DNA from: Tenodera sinensis
Taxonomy: Eukaryota; Arthropoda; Insecta; Mantodea; Mantidae
Length of the DNA stretch: 64,000 nt
Reading direction: 5' to 3'
NCBI GenBank assembly: GCA_030765045.1
Contig: CM060962.1
Coordinates: forward strand, 209,609,636 to 209,673,635
The notes below the pieces were generated by a model that saw nothing but the letters and a program-made list of their open reading frames with translations, searched no databases and was not told where the DNA came from. Position numbers and translations under genes: made by a program. Below are positions 13,020-24,380 of this stretch, in pieces; within the stretch, counting starts at the first letter, position 1, and every line of letters begins with the position of its first letter.

Positions 13020-13130
13020 CGAAAACCATAAAATTTGTAAATATAAATAATTGTAAATAAATGTAAATTTTAGCCTGTAAGCCGGGCCCGTTGTACCTGC
13101 ACCAGGCCAAAACTTGTTAATAAAGAAAAA
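13020..13130 (+). mobile_element. Possible LINE 3'-terminal fragment
   Basis: The stretch AGCCTGTAAGCCGGGCCCGT (13073-13092), followed by an AATAAAG signal and an A-rich end, resembles the 3' untranslated tail of a non-LTR retrotransposon. There is no coding sequence. This is a family-level guess from the GC-rich block plus AATAAA plus A-rich tail pattern only. The following 680 bases (to 13809) hold nothing I recognise. Confidence 0.35.
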
Positions 13131-13809
13131 TTGAAAACTGAAACCACTAACAGTTCAACCTGATTTCCTTTCGTCCTGGCTTTGATGCTTGGAAATTCCT
13201 ATGCCTGATGATAACGTGTAAAATACTCGGGACCTCTTGAATGTGAGACAGACACGCTATCTCCATACCACAGCGGTGGGTTTCTGTATTCACTCTTGCA
13301 TGGATACCCTTTTTAGAACAGCTCTTATGTAAACTAGAACTAATTAAGACAGGAAATAGCATGGTTTTAGCGTTAGTACATAAGTAACTAATCTCCTCTG
13401 CTTTCATTTTATCCAATCCAGTCCATTAAATCAGTCGTTTTAACTGCTACCAATGTAGAATGTAGTGATATTTGTGCCCGGTACAATATGCACGCTTAAT
13501 AGCGGGTAAGTAATGGACTCTCTTGAGCAACCTCAGATCTCACAAGTTATCCGTCCATCCATCCATCTTCATGACGGTCAGACAATATGCAATTTGAAAA
13601 GGAAAGGAAAAGAAAAGAGTAAGCTTAAGCTACTGTTCATTTCCAGAGCAAACAAAAGCTGGGCGATGAAAGAGTTACCTGATTTATAGCTTCTCAGTCA
13701 ACTTAAGCTGGTGTTTTCAGTGCTCCTTATAAAGCAAAATCTTTTCTCTACCTCGAGTGTTCGAGTGACGCATGTAAAGTGGACTGCGGTGTTGACAGCA
13801 TTTTAATTA

Positions 13810-14090
13810 AAATCAGAAGGGAGTTGCTCCTTGTCGTGAATCGGTTATCCCGCTAGGGGGCTCGAGCTCTGGACAACAGCTTCCATCTGTCTCTGTCATT
13901 CTACATTTCTTCTTTTATATTATCAATCCGACTTGCTCCTCGGATTCCTGTGTCTCTCATTCCCCGTCATAGACGTCCCTGACCCCTCTTGTATCTGTTG
14001 GAGGCCTCATCATTCATTCTGGAATACACAGTTGTGTTTCACGGGTGTCCAAGTAGTTCTCATTTTTTACTTTCTCTACCACATACCTAG
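13810..14090 (-). mobile_element. Relic of a LINE ORF2 C-terminus
   Basis: A minus-strand frame reads DRDRWKLLSRARAP near 13852-13895, like the (D)R..W+.L...A.. C-terminal end of many invertebrate non-LTR ORF2 proteins, with a degenerate Arg/Gly-rich segment upstream near 13950-14010. The frame is broken. It could also be coincidental, since no RT core is present. Confidence 0.4.
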
Positions 14091-14103
14091 TAGGTAGAGG
14101 AGG

Positions 14104-14777
14104 TATTGTGTTCCACCTAAAAATTCGTTATTGATATTTCAATGGAAATCATGTTTCGAGGCCCCCTGAATAAAAATAGATAAAAGAATCGTGTACTTGT
14201 GTCAGTGAACAGTATAACTCAAAAAGAAATTTTGGTTAAATACCATACTTCGTAATAAGCCCAATGCCATCCAAAACTACTCTTTGTATGGAAAAAATGT
14301 TCGATACTTTTGATTTTCTCAAATGGCTCTAACCATTTTGAGTACCTAATAAGTTATATTTTTAATTATCTTGGGGAATAGGGAATTTTGTAACTACAGT
14401 TTAGAGGTACTGCGCACAAAAATTTGTGAATCTCTTTAAAATGCACAATTTAATTCAAATAACTTTTTGTGGCATCAACCATTTTGGGAATATTGGTTTG
14501 TGTTTTTCAATACTTAGTCATATTTAAAGAGTTGTCGGTATTTAGTTGTGAGGCCAACGTTTAGCGAGTCGCTTGTGAATGTCCGAGTATTGTTAGGGTT
14601 CCCTCTCTCCCCCTTGTACCAACAACGAAATGTGTAAGGAAACTATTTCTGCTAAGATTTATCTCAAACAGCACGAAGTAAATAGAAAAAATAACTTTCT
14701 TAAGAATAGTCTATAGTAGTTAAATGAAATAAGAGTATGCGTAGAGAAAGTCTCGTGAATGTAACAGCAGCTTTTTT
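14104..14777 (+). repeat. Family M repeat, copy 3 (motifs A and B)
   Basis: Motif A spans 14104-14180 (TATTGTGTTCCACCTAAAAA, then CATGTTTCGAGGCCCCCTGA, then ATAAAAATAG). Motif B spans about 14674-14777 (GAAGTAAATAGAAAAAATAA, TTAAGAATAGTCTATAG, GAAAGTCTCGTGAATGTAAC). The 490 bases between them are AT-rich. The order and orientation match the copies near 2.8 kb and 36.9 kb. Confidence 0.6.
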
Positions 14778-17199
14778 ACGTGCTACTGAATAGCATGGCT
14801 TCCTGGAATAAATCACATAGAAGTGTAAAAGACCTCAACGTTTGTTTATATTTGAAACTTTTGTGGGATGCTTAAGAGTTTGTTAATTAAACTCTGTAGT
14901 AAGCTGTCAGTAAGGCGTGCGTGTAACTTATTCATGAACCAGTAACTGAGGGATGCAGGAAACCTGTTGAAAGCACGAGTTGCTTTTGTATTAAGGCAGC
15001 ATATGAAAAGAGAAACGTAGGAGTTAAGCACAGTCTGCTCCCCGAAGACTCCCGTTTTGAATATCGAGTTTTTGTACGAGCAGTACCACTGCACAGAAAT
15101 AACAAGGTAAATAGGAACAAGAGCACACAGCTGCATCCTGTATAGTAGATACGCTTAATAGCGAGTGTGAAATCAGCAGCGATCTTCTTTGCTACCTATT
15201 CCAAGTTGCACAAGTGTTGAAGGACGGGTGGAGGTCATTGTATTATGTATGGGATATAATTTGTCTGTTGTTCAGACTTCGGTTATGTTGATCAACGACC
15301 TTTGGCTGTTTAATGGGCTGAGGTGAAAGTGAATTCCAAAGATATTGTAATGAGCATACCATACCATACCATAGCATGGCTTTGAATCGAGGTCCAGCAG
15401 CAAAAGAGCTGCCTGCCTATCTTGTAGACCATTAAGGAACCAATGAACTGCACTTGAGGGAAAGGGTTCACATGGCTATCACACTGCCCAAGCTTTGGAT
15501 GCCTGTTGTGTCTTGTCTATATTGCTATGTACTACTGCCACTTCGGCCTGCACTGTTTGCGTTTATGATCCTTATACAATTACTTGAATGTAAACCATTT
15601 GCGTTCTACTCGTGTTAAAATACGCAACAGCAACATACGCTTGCGTTGTTATTAATGTAATAGAACATCAAAACATTTTCCTCCCTAAAGCTCACAATAA
15701 CCAAGATGAATATTGTATGTTTAACCATGAGGCAGCATTAATTGATATAACCTTGACACCCTTGAGAGAGCTGCAAATAGTTACATACTACCTACCATTA
15801 AACGTGATCATTGTACCTCTGTGATATGAGTACCTATGAATATTGTAAAAAGAGGGCGAGTGGTTTGTCAGTGAAACCTTGCCCGATATTTCCTGTGGGG
15901 ATGACTGCTTTCCCTTTGTTCGACCAGAGCGAGGTGGTATCGATTCCAGTACTGTAGCCTGCGGTAAGGAGGGGGGAGGGGAGCTTGTTGCCAGAGATCT
16001 TTCGAAAGGATTCAAGTATCTCTGGTCCAAGTTGGGCACGCACACACGCACTCACTCAGTCACTCAGCTTCAGCCTCCCCTTGCTTTTGTGGCTCGTCTT
16101 CAACTATTCACGAATAGGTACTTTACAGGAGCCAGGCGTAGGCGTCCGAATTGGATATTTCCAACCGTAGCCCAGCTTTGGAAGTTTTCTGACTTCGAGT
16201 TTTTCGAGGTCTGTCACATTAAGTTTGGTAGCAGATGAAAGAAATTGCTTCTTTTAATGTTTGTTGTCCTTCAAGATTTTGACTAGCGACGTTACGCATT
16301 TTCAACTGGGAAAAATCAACAGATTGTGGATTAGTTTTCATCGAGCAGCACCTCAAAATCTATTTGTAGAAAAAGACAATACTTATATATATATATATAA
16401 GTGATACATAAGATAGCTTTACGCAGTTAAGGAAATACTTGAAAAGCGGAATGTTGTTCTGAGACTAATGTCATTAATAATAGTCTTGCATGAGCCGACA
16501 AGGTTTATCTACAGTTCTTTAAAAGTATTCCAAGTAGGTACCAACCTCAAAAATGTGACGTGTTACGATTATGTGACTTAGTCTGCCCACCAGCATTTAG
16601 TGTTCTTAGCTTGTTTTTCTCTCCATATCCAGTACATTATGTAAGTAATGTTAACCGAAATGTTTGCAATACATGTTTTGTTCTGGCTACACAGGACATT
16701 TTGGAGATCAAGTAACTAAGCGGTTTGAAAAGTATACATAGTTTATATGCAGCCCTTGTGGTGTTGATTGTTGAATGCATCGTCAGAAAACAAAAGAACC
16801 GGTATCTCGTATTTTAGACCTGCATAACTTAATATTGGTTAATTTGATCCACGGAAAATATCTCTTAAACGGCTGAAGCTTAAAGACATCGAAAAATGCC
16901 CCGCCCCCCTTTAACGAGCACTGTAATTTTTTTCTGTAATTACTTTGTCTCTTCCAGTTTCACAGTTTATACTCCTTTCTAAAATTCAGTGAGAATGAAG
17001 GCGAAGATAGAAACTCAATGTATCAATTTTATTTATTTTGCCACTATCGGAAGGATGTAGCATTTTAATAAGAAGGTACTGAAATTCATAATCGGAGTTC
17101 ATTTTTCGCCAACGTTTTCGCTTTTTGAGTTCAGCTGTTCAGACCTAAGTACCTTTATTTCTTTTGTTTGTTTCTTCCTGGGACATTACCGGACTTATT
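14778..17199. other. No recognised gene
   Basis: Unassigned DNA including a short (TA)n at about 16384-16400. Frames up to about 120 codons on both strands at 15788-16238 are mutually antisense and have no known domain. A GC-rich patch at 15880-16060 is not explained. Confidence 0.4.
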
Positions 17200-18164
17200 A
17201 CACTGCGGTATTTATCGACGGATCCCAGGTAGAGGGTGCTACAGGATGTAGTTTCGTGTACAACGGTGAGGCTCACACGTCCGAACTACAGTTCAGTTTT
17301 TGCCATCTTTTCATCTCCAGTTCCCTTCCTGACAGCTTCATCAGCATTGGTAATTAAAATTCAGACACTCGTTTCACAGTTACTCTCGCGGATACCAGTT
17401 TTTATATGGACCCATGCCATGTGGGTATTCCCGGCAACGAGGAGGTGGATGCGGCTGCTATGGCTTCCTTTTAGGGATGTGCAGCGGAACTTCCGTTGCC
17501 ATCTTTATTCGTTCTGGCAGAAGTCTTGGGAAGAGGTAGCTGGCACTCAACTCGGACAATCAAGGACACGGTACAACCCTGGCTGACCTCTTGCAGAGAT
17601 TCCCGTAGGTCAGAGATTATTTGAACGCGGTTGCGAATAGGTCACACATGCGCCACTCATGGCTACCTTTTGCGTGGTGACCCGGCCCCTGTCTGCCACA
17701 CGCGTGGCGTACAACTCTCCGTTGATTGTCCGCGATATAGATACTAGAGATCGCCAATCCCCTGGCCTGAGTTCTACCCTGCGGTCAATTCTAGGCGACG
17801 ACCCGTTCTCCGTCGATACGGTGTTGCGCTTCATCGCCGAAATTGAGTTGTGTTTTATTCCTGGGTATTTGGTTCTACGGTTTTAGATTACGACCCCTGG
17901 TTTGTGTTGTTTTTACCGTTTTAACCCTTACTCTTTTAGCATTCAGGTTGTACCATTTTAACTTTTAACGTCCATTTTTTACTGAACTATTTCCTACTTT
18001 AACCTTGTATTTTAGCTTTCACGTATTTTACCACATCACTTTGTGAGTGTTTTAGCCTTTAAAATGTGACTTAGAGCCCAAATGGCCTAGCTGTCGACGG
18101 GCCCTTAAACGCTTCACTCGCTCACTGTTTACTTAGGTAACCTTATAATGTTGTTGTTGTTGTT
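17200..18164 (+). mobile_element. LINE 3' fragment: RNase H domain relic and 3' tail
   Basis: The segment opens with AVFIDGSQ (from 17205), matching the first DG-containing motif of a LINE-encoded RNase H. Near 17404-17462 another frame reads PCHVGIPGNEEVDAAAMAS, equivalent to the conserved P-S-H-V-G-I-x-G-N-E-x-A-D block. Stops and frameshifts separate the pieces, so it is dead. Downstream, a GC-balanced 3' region (CCCAAATGGCCTAGCTGTCG near 18079) ends in (GTT)n at 18149-18164, typical of I/Jockey-type LINEs with a TTG tail. The 5' end is truncated. Confidence 0.75.
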
Positions 18165-18417
18165 AGCTAATGCTGGATTTCTGACAATGAAGTCATTAAT
18201 CCTCTTGCTCTCCAATATTTTTCACTGATGATATTGAAGAGCACAATAGCAGTAATAGTAACCGCTTTTTAGAGAGCGCCATATTTTTATGTTTTGGCGG
18301 TCACATCGCTCTCTCACAACCCCCAGAATGTCTGGAGGACCACACCTGTCGTTGGTTTACGGGTCTCACCGACCTGACCGGGAGAATTATCAAAATAAAT
18401 TCACCGACCATAACCTC

Positions 18418-18687
18418 TGATCACCAATCGGCGGCGCCGTGGCCGAGCGGTTAGCGCGCTCGCCTACCACCTAGGCGGCCCGGGTTCGATCCCAGGGACC
18501 CGCATGTGGTATTCGTGGTGGACGAAGCGGCGTCAGGGCGGGTTTTCTCCGGGTGCTCCGGTTTCCCCCGCCATCTCATTCCACCGGTGCTCCATCTTCA
18601 TTCCATGTATCATCAGTGTCACCGCCTGCGGTGCCGTAGTAGTAAAAGCGGGCGTTAAACACTACAACAACAACATGATCACCAATC
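18418..18687 (+). mobile_element. Intact tRNA-derived SINE (family A) with perfect 12-bp TSD
   Basis: The body is 18430-18675. The head GGCGGCGCCGTGGCCGAGCG carries the RNA polymerase III A box, and the B box GGGTTCGATCCC lies near 18484-18496. The tRNA-like part is followed by a body shared with the copies at 6.4 and 24.2 kb and a (CAA)n-type tail. TGATCACCAATC flanks it exactly at 18418-18429 and 18676-18687, so both ends are precise and the insertion is comparatively young. It is not a functional tRNA gene, because it continues into a SINE body. Confidence 0.92.
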
Positions 18688-20164
18688 AGAGGACGTATTA
18701 CATGCCATGACAGGTCAGCATGTTAGGGGTTAATATTTTAGAGAATTGGAGAGGTTGGAAAAATAAAGACTCCCTAGCCCTCGGGAACCCTAATAGCATC
18801 GGGGTCGGAAGAGAACAAGAGATGACCAAGGTAAGGTCAGATAGAAAAGTTACAGTGAGGAGACCTTAAAATGTATACTTGCGGTCAATACCCATCCGAA
18901 TTTTTAAGCGGTTTACAATATCAACTTCTCTTATCTACTTCAGGTAGAGAAAGTACATACTGTATTTTAAGGATTATTCTGATTAGTATTATTTCAGTGC
19001 AATCACTCCTGAATTTGATACTTTGGTAATGCGCGCAAAAATATTGCGGGGGCTATTCCTTTATTTTAAAATATAATTTGCAACAAACTGAAAATGCATT
19101 AATTTCCAGTAACTAATTGCCCGAGACAGTGACACATGAGTATTAGTGATTAATAACCAACTTACAAAGCATATAAAGCAACATTACATTGCAGTGGGAA
19201 GTAGGCGAAGGCTAGGAGCAATAATGAAATTAATTATATTTCCAAAAGCAAATCAATATCTTTTTGGGGGACAATAAAAGTTTCTTTTGTTTCTCTAGTT
19301 GTATGTTTAAGCTACGGCATTGGCTATTTCTGAGATATCCATTATTACTGGTTTGAAAGTTTTAAAACTTTTGTCAGGTTCTTTAAATATCTACTGTCGC
19401 TATTCAGTTGTTTCTGGCGATGTCATGGAAAGAGTATGGAATTTCAAGAATGGAATAGTCTGGTTGCGGTTTCCATCCTATTTGATTCTTGTACAAATTA
19501 AGCACAATATTTCCCGTTTTCAGCACTCACTGGCAGGATAGCTGCCCATCACAAAATGGACACAATGGTTCCAGTAATTGGTCGAAAATCTGTTTCTTCA
19601 TACGTCGTTACAGTGGCTGGAACCGAGCTATACCCTGTTGCTTTCCTTCTTGCTTGCGCACCGCCCCCTCTCCCCGCCATCTCACGAACTACCAGGCACA
19701 TTCAGGGGGCGTGGACTGTATCGGGTTTTAAATGATCGCCCGGGGTTATTAAAAGCAGCAACGTGGGCAGAAGCTAATATAATTAAGTCTGACCGAAAGC
19801 CTGGCCGCCCATTATCAATGGCAAGCGCATCCTCACTGTTCGCCATAATCCTGTGCTTTGTTCGCCGAGTGAAAAACAAAGCGGGAGTGTGTAAGTACTC
19901 TGCCCTTACAACCAATAGTCAATGTGATCGCCCTTTATTCTTTCTGTTCAGCAGTCCATGAACAGTGATAATGACGTGGATTGTTTGTGGCTTCCAAGTG
20001 AAAATGATTTGATAAATAGCTCAAGTTGAATGAATGCACATTTATTTAAAATAAGCAACATGGGTTAATAAATGGTGCATTTCTACTGATGAAGCGAAGC
20101 AGTAGCAAAACTGCTGATTAATTTGCAATACCGGGTAGCTTAGCATTCATAATGCTTAGTACGA
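18688..20164. other. No recognised gene
   Basis: Unassigned DNA. A patch at about 18720-18840 (GAGAGGTTGGAAAAATAAAG and following) is compositionally distinct and may be an old repeat. Overlapping frames at 19489-19961 have no known domain. Confidence 0.4.
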
Positions 20165-20707
20165 CCTAAGTATAGCGACTTCATGCTTATAAGGAATCTA
20201 TCGATATGGTCATATCACAAATACCTTGAAACTTTTACGTGTCATCTTTGTGCTATAAGAAGCTCTTGTGCCAAAAACGAGCTGCTGTTTTCAATCCTGA
20301 GTACTCGAAATCGAACCTGGAATATGTTGGGTCGAAGCAGTGGAACATAAACGAGCTGGACATCCCTTACCTGCACGTCCGCGCTGCGAATGCACAGGCG
20401 ACCGTCCCGGCTAGATACTGGCAGGGCGAAAGCAAAGCAAAAGTGATTGCAAGGCAACTGAACCGACATAATATATCCACGGCAAGCAAACGCATAAGGA
20501 AAGCCTCACGTGCTGCTCGGCAGTGCTGTTCCAAGACATTCGCAACTCATTTTCGGGTACTCAGGATTTGAAAAGAGCAGCTCGTGTTTGGTACATGGGC
20601 CTCTTATAGCACAAAGATGACTCAGTAAAGGTTTCAAGGTATTTGAGATATGAGCATATTGATAGGTTCCTAGTTAGTACATACAGCCTAACTATAGCGA
20701 CTTCAGG
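20165..20707. mobile_element. Fold-back (long inverted repeat) element
   Basis: Two inverted arms of roughly 135 bp, at about 20190-20320 and 20540-20680, are near-identical after reverse complement. They share CAAATACCTTGAAAC, TCATCTTTGTGCTATAAGA, ACGAGCTGCT and TCCTGAGTAC in the same order. Outside the arms is a direct repeat of about 21 bp, CCTAA(G/C)TATAGCGACTTCA plus two bases, at 20165-20185 and 20687-20707. The open frame at 20239-20571 crosses both arms and has no recognised domain. The element is MITE-like; its superfamily is not determined. Confidence 0.8.
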
Positions 20708-20827
20708 TGGACCAACTTTAATTTTGGTTCAGCCTTAAATGTCAATAGTATGGGCCAGAGTTGGGCAAAAGTGGATTCATGAATCCGTGTGATTCATGAA
20801 GCTTTCGCCGTGTAACTCTGCAAAACA

Positions 20828-21275
20828 ACAGTACAATCTACGCAACCAGCAGCTCCATCACGAACTGGGCCTTCTTCCTCTCCATCATTTCATCCGACAG
20901 CTCGCCCGACGGTTCTTCTCCAATCTACGCCACGTTCCAGGAGCTGTGACGTACAACATCGGCGTCCGAAGTCGCCGGCCAACACGACTGAAGCGACGAC
21001 TTCCACAGGATCTGCTTCTTAGTGATGACACTTCTAGCTCTGACTAATCAACTGCTCCACTTCTGCTTTTCTACTATCTGTGTAATGTGTAAATTCTCAC
21101 CATCACAGCCTGTATCACATTTGTATTAGTTCAGAGGGGGCCCACTGCCCTACCTCTACAATGTTACTCTTATGTTACTATGATTTTTATTTTGGTTCTA
21201 CCAGATCTGTAGAGCATGTATTTACTGCTGATCGATCTAAATAAATTAAAAAAAAAAAAAAAAAACAGTACAATC
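20828..21275 (+). mobile_element. 5'-truncated Jockey-like LINE nested in hAT, with TSD
   Basis: The LINE body 20839-21264 encodes a C-terminal tail of ORF2 (NQQLHHELGLLPLHHF near 20841) ending after LLLSDDTSSSD at about 21046. A 3' UTR follows, with GATCGATCTAAATAAATTAA and a poly-A run to 21264. ACAGTACAATC is duplicated exactly at 20828-20838 and 21265-21275. The same tail and 3' UTR occur in the longer copy at 58526-59150. The truncation leaves only about 430 bp, typical of target-primed reverse transcription aborting early. Confidence 0.9.
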
Positions 21276-21310
21276 ACTTTCCTTAGCTGGTTTCAGGAGT
21301 CCACAGGTCA

Positions 21311-22251
21311 CTTCCAGTCAGGGTTGCCAACATGTAAAATTATCGTACCAGCCACTCAAAATTATAGATTTGGATTCAGAATTATCGTACATCATAAAGC
21401 AAACGCTACAACAATAAAAATATCAGTATAATACTTATGAAAATATAAAGAGTAATGATGTTTATTATATCCACTTACAAGATTGATGACCTCAACAAAT
21501 ATTATATTACAACTTTAGCACTTATGTTTCTCGCACTATTCATCTGAAGGTTCAGCTTCCTCAGCCGTTGAAGCATTGCACAAATTTGTTGTTGTCTTAA
21601 CATCTCCTCGGTGACTTGCAGATTTTAAGATCTACCACGTTCTTTCATAAGTTGAGACGACAAAATGAGTTCATTTACCGTATCTAGTGCCAATCTGTTT
21701 CTAACTTTGGTTTTTATTAAACCCAGTTTAGAAAAAAAAAAAAAAAAAACTCTTTCTCAGGAAGTGCTTCTGTGGGGCAAGGAAACCACTGGTAATGCAA
21801 AGGCCGCTAGTTCTTTGAAATCAGTATTTCCACCAAGGTGACATGTTTAACATCACTCCAGAAACTGTCAGGTTCAGGCATGTTCTTTATTTCACACGGA
21901 ATATCACGTATTCCGAGTTTTCTACATTGATCGTCAATTTTCTGAACAGTGCCTCTTCATTGAGATTATCAGACCTGGGCACACTGGCAATAAGAGGATA
22001 AAGGATAGCAGGCTTAGTAGCTATGGGGTGGAGGAAGACAATGAGGACAAAAGTGGTGTTATTTGTAATTAGTTTCACTTCGCTGGAGTGACAAACCAGT
22101 GAAAATTATATTTCGCCGATATCGAACTATCATACATTCAAATTATCGTACACCCCCATAATTATCGTACGGGTTGACAACCATCGTAAAAACATTAAAA
22201 TTATCACATGCCTCCATAATTATCGTACGAGTTGGCAACCCTGCTTCCAGT
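21311..22251 (-). mobile_element. Nested hAT transposon with C-terminal transposase remnant
   Basis: The body 21319-22243 (925 bp) begins CAGGGTTGCCAAC and ends with its inverted copy. CTTCCAGT, a perfect 8-bp duplication, lies at 21311-21318 and 22244-22251. The minus strand encodes the hAT dimerisation region: DFKELAAFALPVVSLPH (near 21770-21823), then an ERVF remnant, a T/A homopolymer, and KLGLIKTKVRNRLALDTVNE (near 21670-21730). The order corresponds to the ...LPHSNA..ER.FS....K...RN+L... pattern of hAT transposases. The N-terminal and catalytic parts are missing, so it is a deletion derivative. Confidence 0.9.
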
Positions 22252-22608
22252 CGTTTCAGTGGTCAACATCGTCTACCTCAAGGAAACGAAGATTAAATAT
22301 CAAATAGGAGGAGGAATTTTTCTGTTGTGCGGAAGGAAACCATGTTAAATACCTCAACTGTACCAAGATATTAGATGGTTTTCCTCAAGCCAATTTTGAA
22401 TGGCAATATGTAGTTTGATACAAACGCGCTGATCGTTAAACTATATCAATCCACCATTCTCAAGACTTTAAGAACCAAATAACTAACACTCCTCCAACCA
22501 GCAAGAATGTTATGTGAGTTACGTGCACAGTGGATTCGGAGCAGACACTATTCTGCCCTCCCCTGGTATAGGTTAAAGGTTGTTGGCACAAAGGAAGATA
22601 GTTTAAGA

Positions 22609-22990
22609 CAGCGGTGTGCCATGTTGGCGAAAGAGGGGAAGTTGGGTTTACCTGCTTCCACTTTATGCAGCCTTTGCCACTCCTAAAACCCCAGCCTTAC
22701 ATTATGTCGCAATGGCGGGTTGGTTACATGTACGGTGCGTTTGATTTAAGCACTTTCAAGTCCTATGCGATAAACCTCTGTTCATTAGTGACTTCTTTGG
22801 TACTGCTTACGTTTAAGAACTCTTTCAATATTGGCGAACAAAGTCGAAGTGTATAGGTGTATAAAATCCACCAAGTGATCGTCGCGTAACCTATTGCGAT
22901 ACAGACCTTTAATATGGTTCAATTTGGAGAAACTCTGTTCACAAATATACATATGTAGAGATATACTCACTCTTATACACACTATTCTTG
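22609..22990 (-). mobile_element. hAT 3' fragment (GTF2IRD2/ZBED-like transposase tail)
   Basis: The end CAGCGGTGTGCCATG at 22609 looks like a hAT terminus and resembles the terminus at 55080. The minus strand 22982-22785 reads LHMYICEQSFSKLNHIKG then YRNRLRDDHLVDF. This is the C-terminal block (Y.CE..FS.+.....RSRL.D.HL) of the hAT group that includes GTF2IRD2 and ZBED5-like proteins. Only the 3' end is recognised; no matching right terminus was found. Confidence 0.75.
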
Positions 22991-24047
22991 CAAATACGTA
23001 TTTCTTTAGGCACTACATTTTAATCGACATAAACATTTTCAAAAATTACCTTACTACTAATTTTCTTGTAGGTGCAAGGGAATACAGTAGGCTTTAAGTA
23101 ATAGTGAAATGTTTTAAGAGCTGGTTACTATGCGATGCCGTTGAAATTCGGTTCTCTTTGCAAGACCAAGAGATAAAAAACGAATAACATATTCCTATTT
23201 GAGAAAAAGTACAAGTACGGGCAAATTCAAACAAATAATAAAGAATATTTCGGAAATGATTCACTCAAAAGAAAAAATAAATATTTGACGTAAATTGTGT
23301 TTTAACGAGATCCACATTTTTATTTAGTAAGCCTTTGTGTCTCTTACTGTTGACCATTTCTGCAAAAATCATTCAGAATGAAGAGGTCGTCTGAGGACAT
23401 TCTCAGAACATTCAAGTTATGATTTTGACACACAGGCAATTCCATGGCAGTTTCTGTCACTGGATACTGAATGACTGTTCCTCCGACTGAAAGAGTGGAG
23501 TGGGGAATGACCGCTCATTACGTAAGCGTCTCCAAAGAGAAGATTGGACATCGATGGTTTCAGGGTACCCATTGTTGAAATTTGGTCTAAATTTGTTATG
23601 TTGAAATGGTACTTCGAACCTTTATGTACGAGCTTTTGCACGAATGGCCCTTTAAGACTTCGATACGTGACTATTTAACTGCCCAAGAGTACATGCTCAA
23701 ATGGTCTCTATTAAAACCCAATGCTTTTTACTCCACTTGGATTTTTCTTAAACTTTTACGTATTAAAATATCCCATGGGATTATTCTTGTAGAATAATCA
23801 ATTTTAGCACAAGCTCCGAGAGCTTAACATTCCTAATGTTTTTGGCTACACTTATGATATAATTAATTTGAGCACTGATGATAAATTATTACAAAAGTTG
23901 TTTTTTAAACCACCAGAAGAATGAAAAAATTGCTATTTGCCAGTTTTGGGTATCGGTGTTTAAATAATAGGAGTGATAATATTTTTATTGCTTCACAATT
24001 GCAATTTCTGCTTTGTGTGGAACAGCCGATTCATATGGCTGACTTAT
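22991..24047. other. No recognised gene
   Basis: AT-rich DNA. Its right part may belong to the hAT to its left, but no transposase motif is readable beyond 22990. Confidence 0.4.
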
Positions 24048-24380
24048 GTTGTTTACCCTCCCCATATGCAAGACGTACCGCCTCCAGAACTTACCAGTCA
24101 GCGCCTATGGTCAGATGCCTGTAGACGAGCAGATGGACCTACCATTGGTGATCAGCCCGAAGCCCGGATTGAGAATGAGGAAGGAGATGATATGAAATAA
24201 TGGTGAAATGGATGAAAGGAAATGTGATTATGGAGCAGTTGGTGGGGTGAATGGCGGGAAAACAGGAGAAATTGCGCCCAGAATCCGCTTTGTCCACAAT
24301 TAATCCCACATACGGTTCCCTGGGTCCTGGGATCGCCTTGGTGAGAGGCGTGCGGTCTATGCACTCGGCCACTCCCCCAA
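24048..24380 (-). mobile_element. Diverged family A SINE, long form
   Basis: On the minus strand from about 24378 the A box is AGTGGCCGAGTGC. The body segments GTGGACAAAGCGGATTCTGG, TCTCCTGTTTTCCCGCC and ACATTTCCTTTCATCCATTT correspond to the 6.4-kb copy, as does the 3' end (CATATGGGGAGGGTAA near 24050-24067). The B box is decayed (GGGATCGCCTTGG region), so this copy is older than the one at 18430. Confidence 0.75.

Larger units (their letters stand above)
20748..22573 (-). mobile_element. Second copy of the 10.8-kb hAT element, split by two insertions
   Basis: The element ends are at 20756 (CAGAGTTGGGCAAAA) and 22565 (reverse complement CAGGGGAGGGCAGAA). They match both ends of the element at 10805-11896 in opposite orientation. 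The flanks GTATGGGC (20748-20755) and GTATAGGT (22566-22573) agree at 6 of 8 positions, an aged 8-bp target duplication. Removing the nested LINE (20839-21264) and hAT (21319-22243), each with one copy of its duplication, leaves about 440 bp, so it is internally deleted relative to the 1,092-bp copy. Shared blocks include GGATTCATGAATCCGTGTGA, TTTCGCCGTGTAACT and CAACATCGTCTACCTCA. Confidence 0.85.

Noticed and set aside
18430..18510. Functional tRNA-Leu/Ser gene
   Set aside because: A and B boxes are present but the sequence runs into a SINE body and tail with a 12-bp target duplication; it is the head of a SINE.
20239..20571. 110-codon frame as a gene
   Set aside because: It spans both inverted arms of a fold-back element and matches no known domain.
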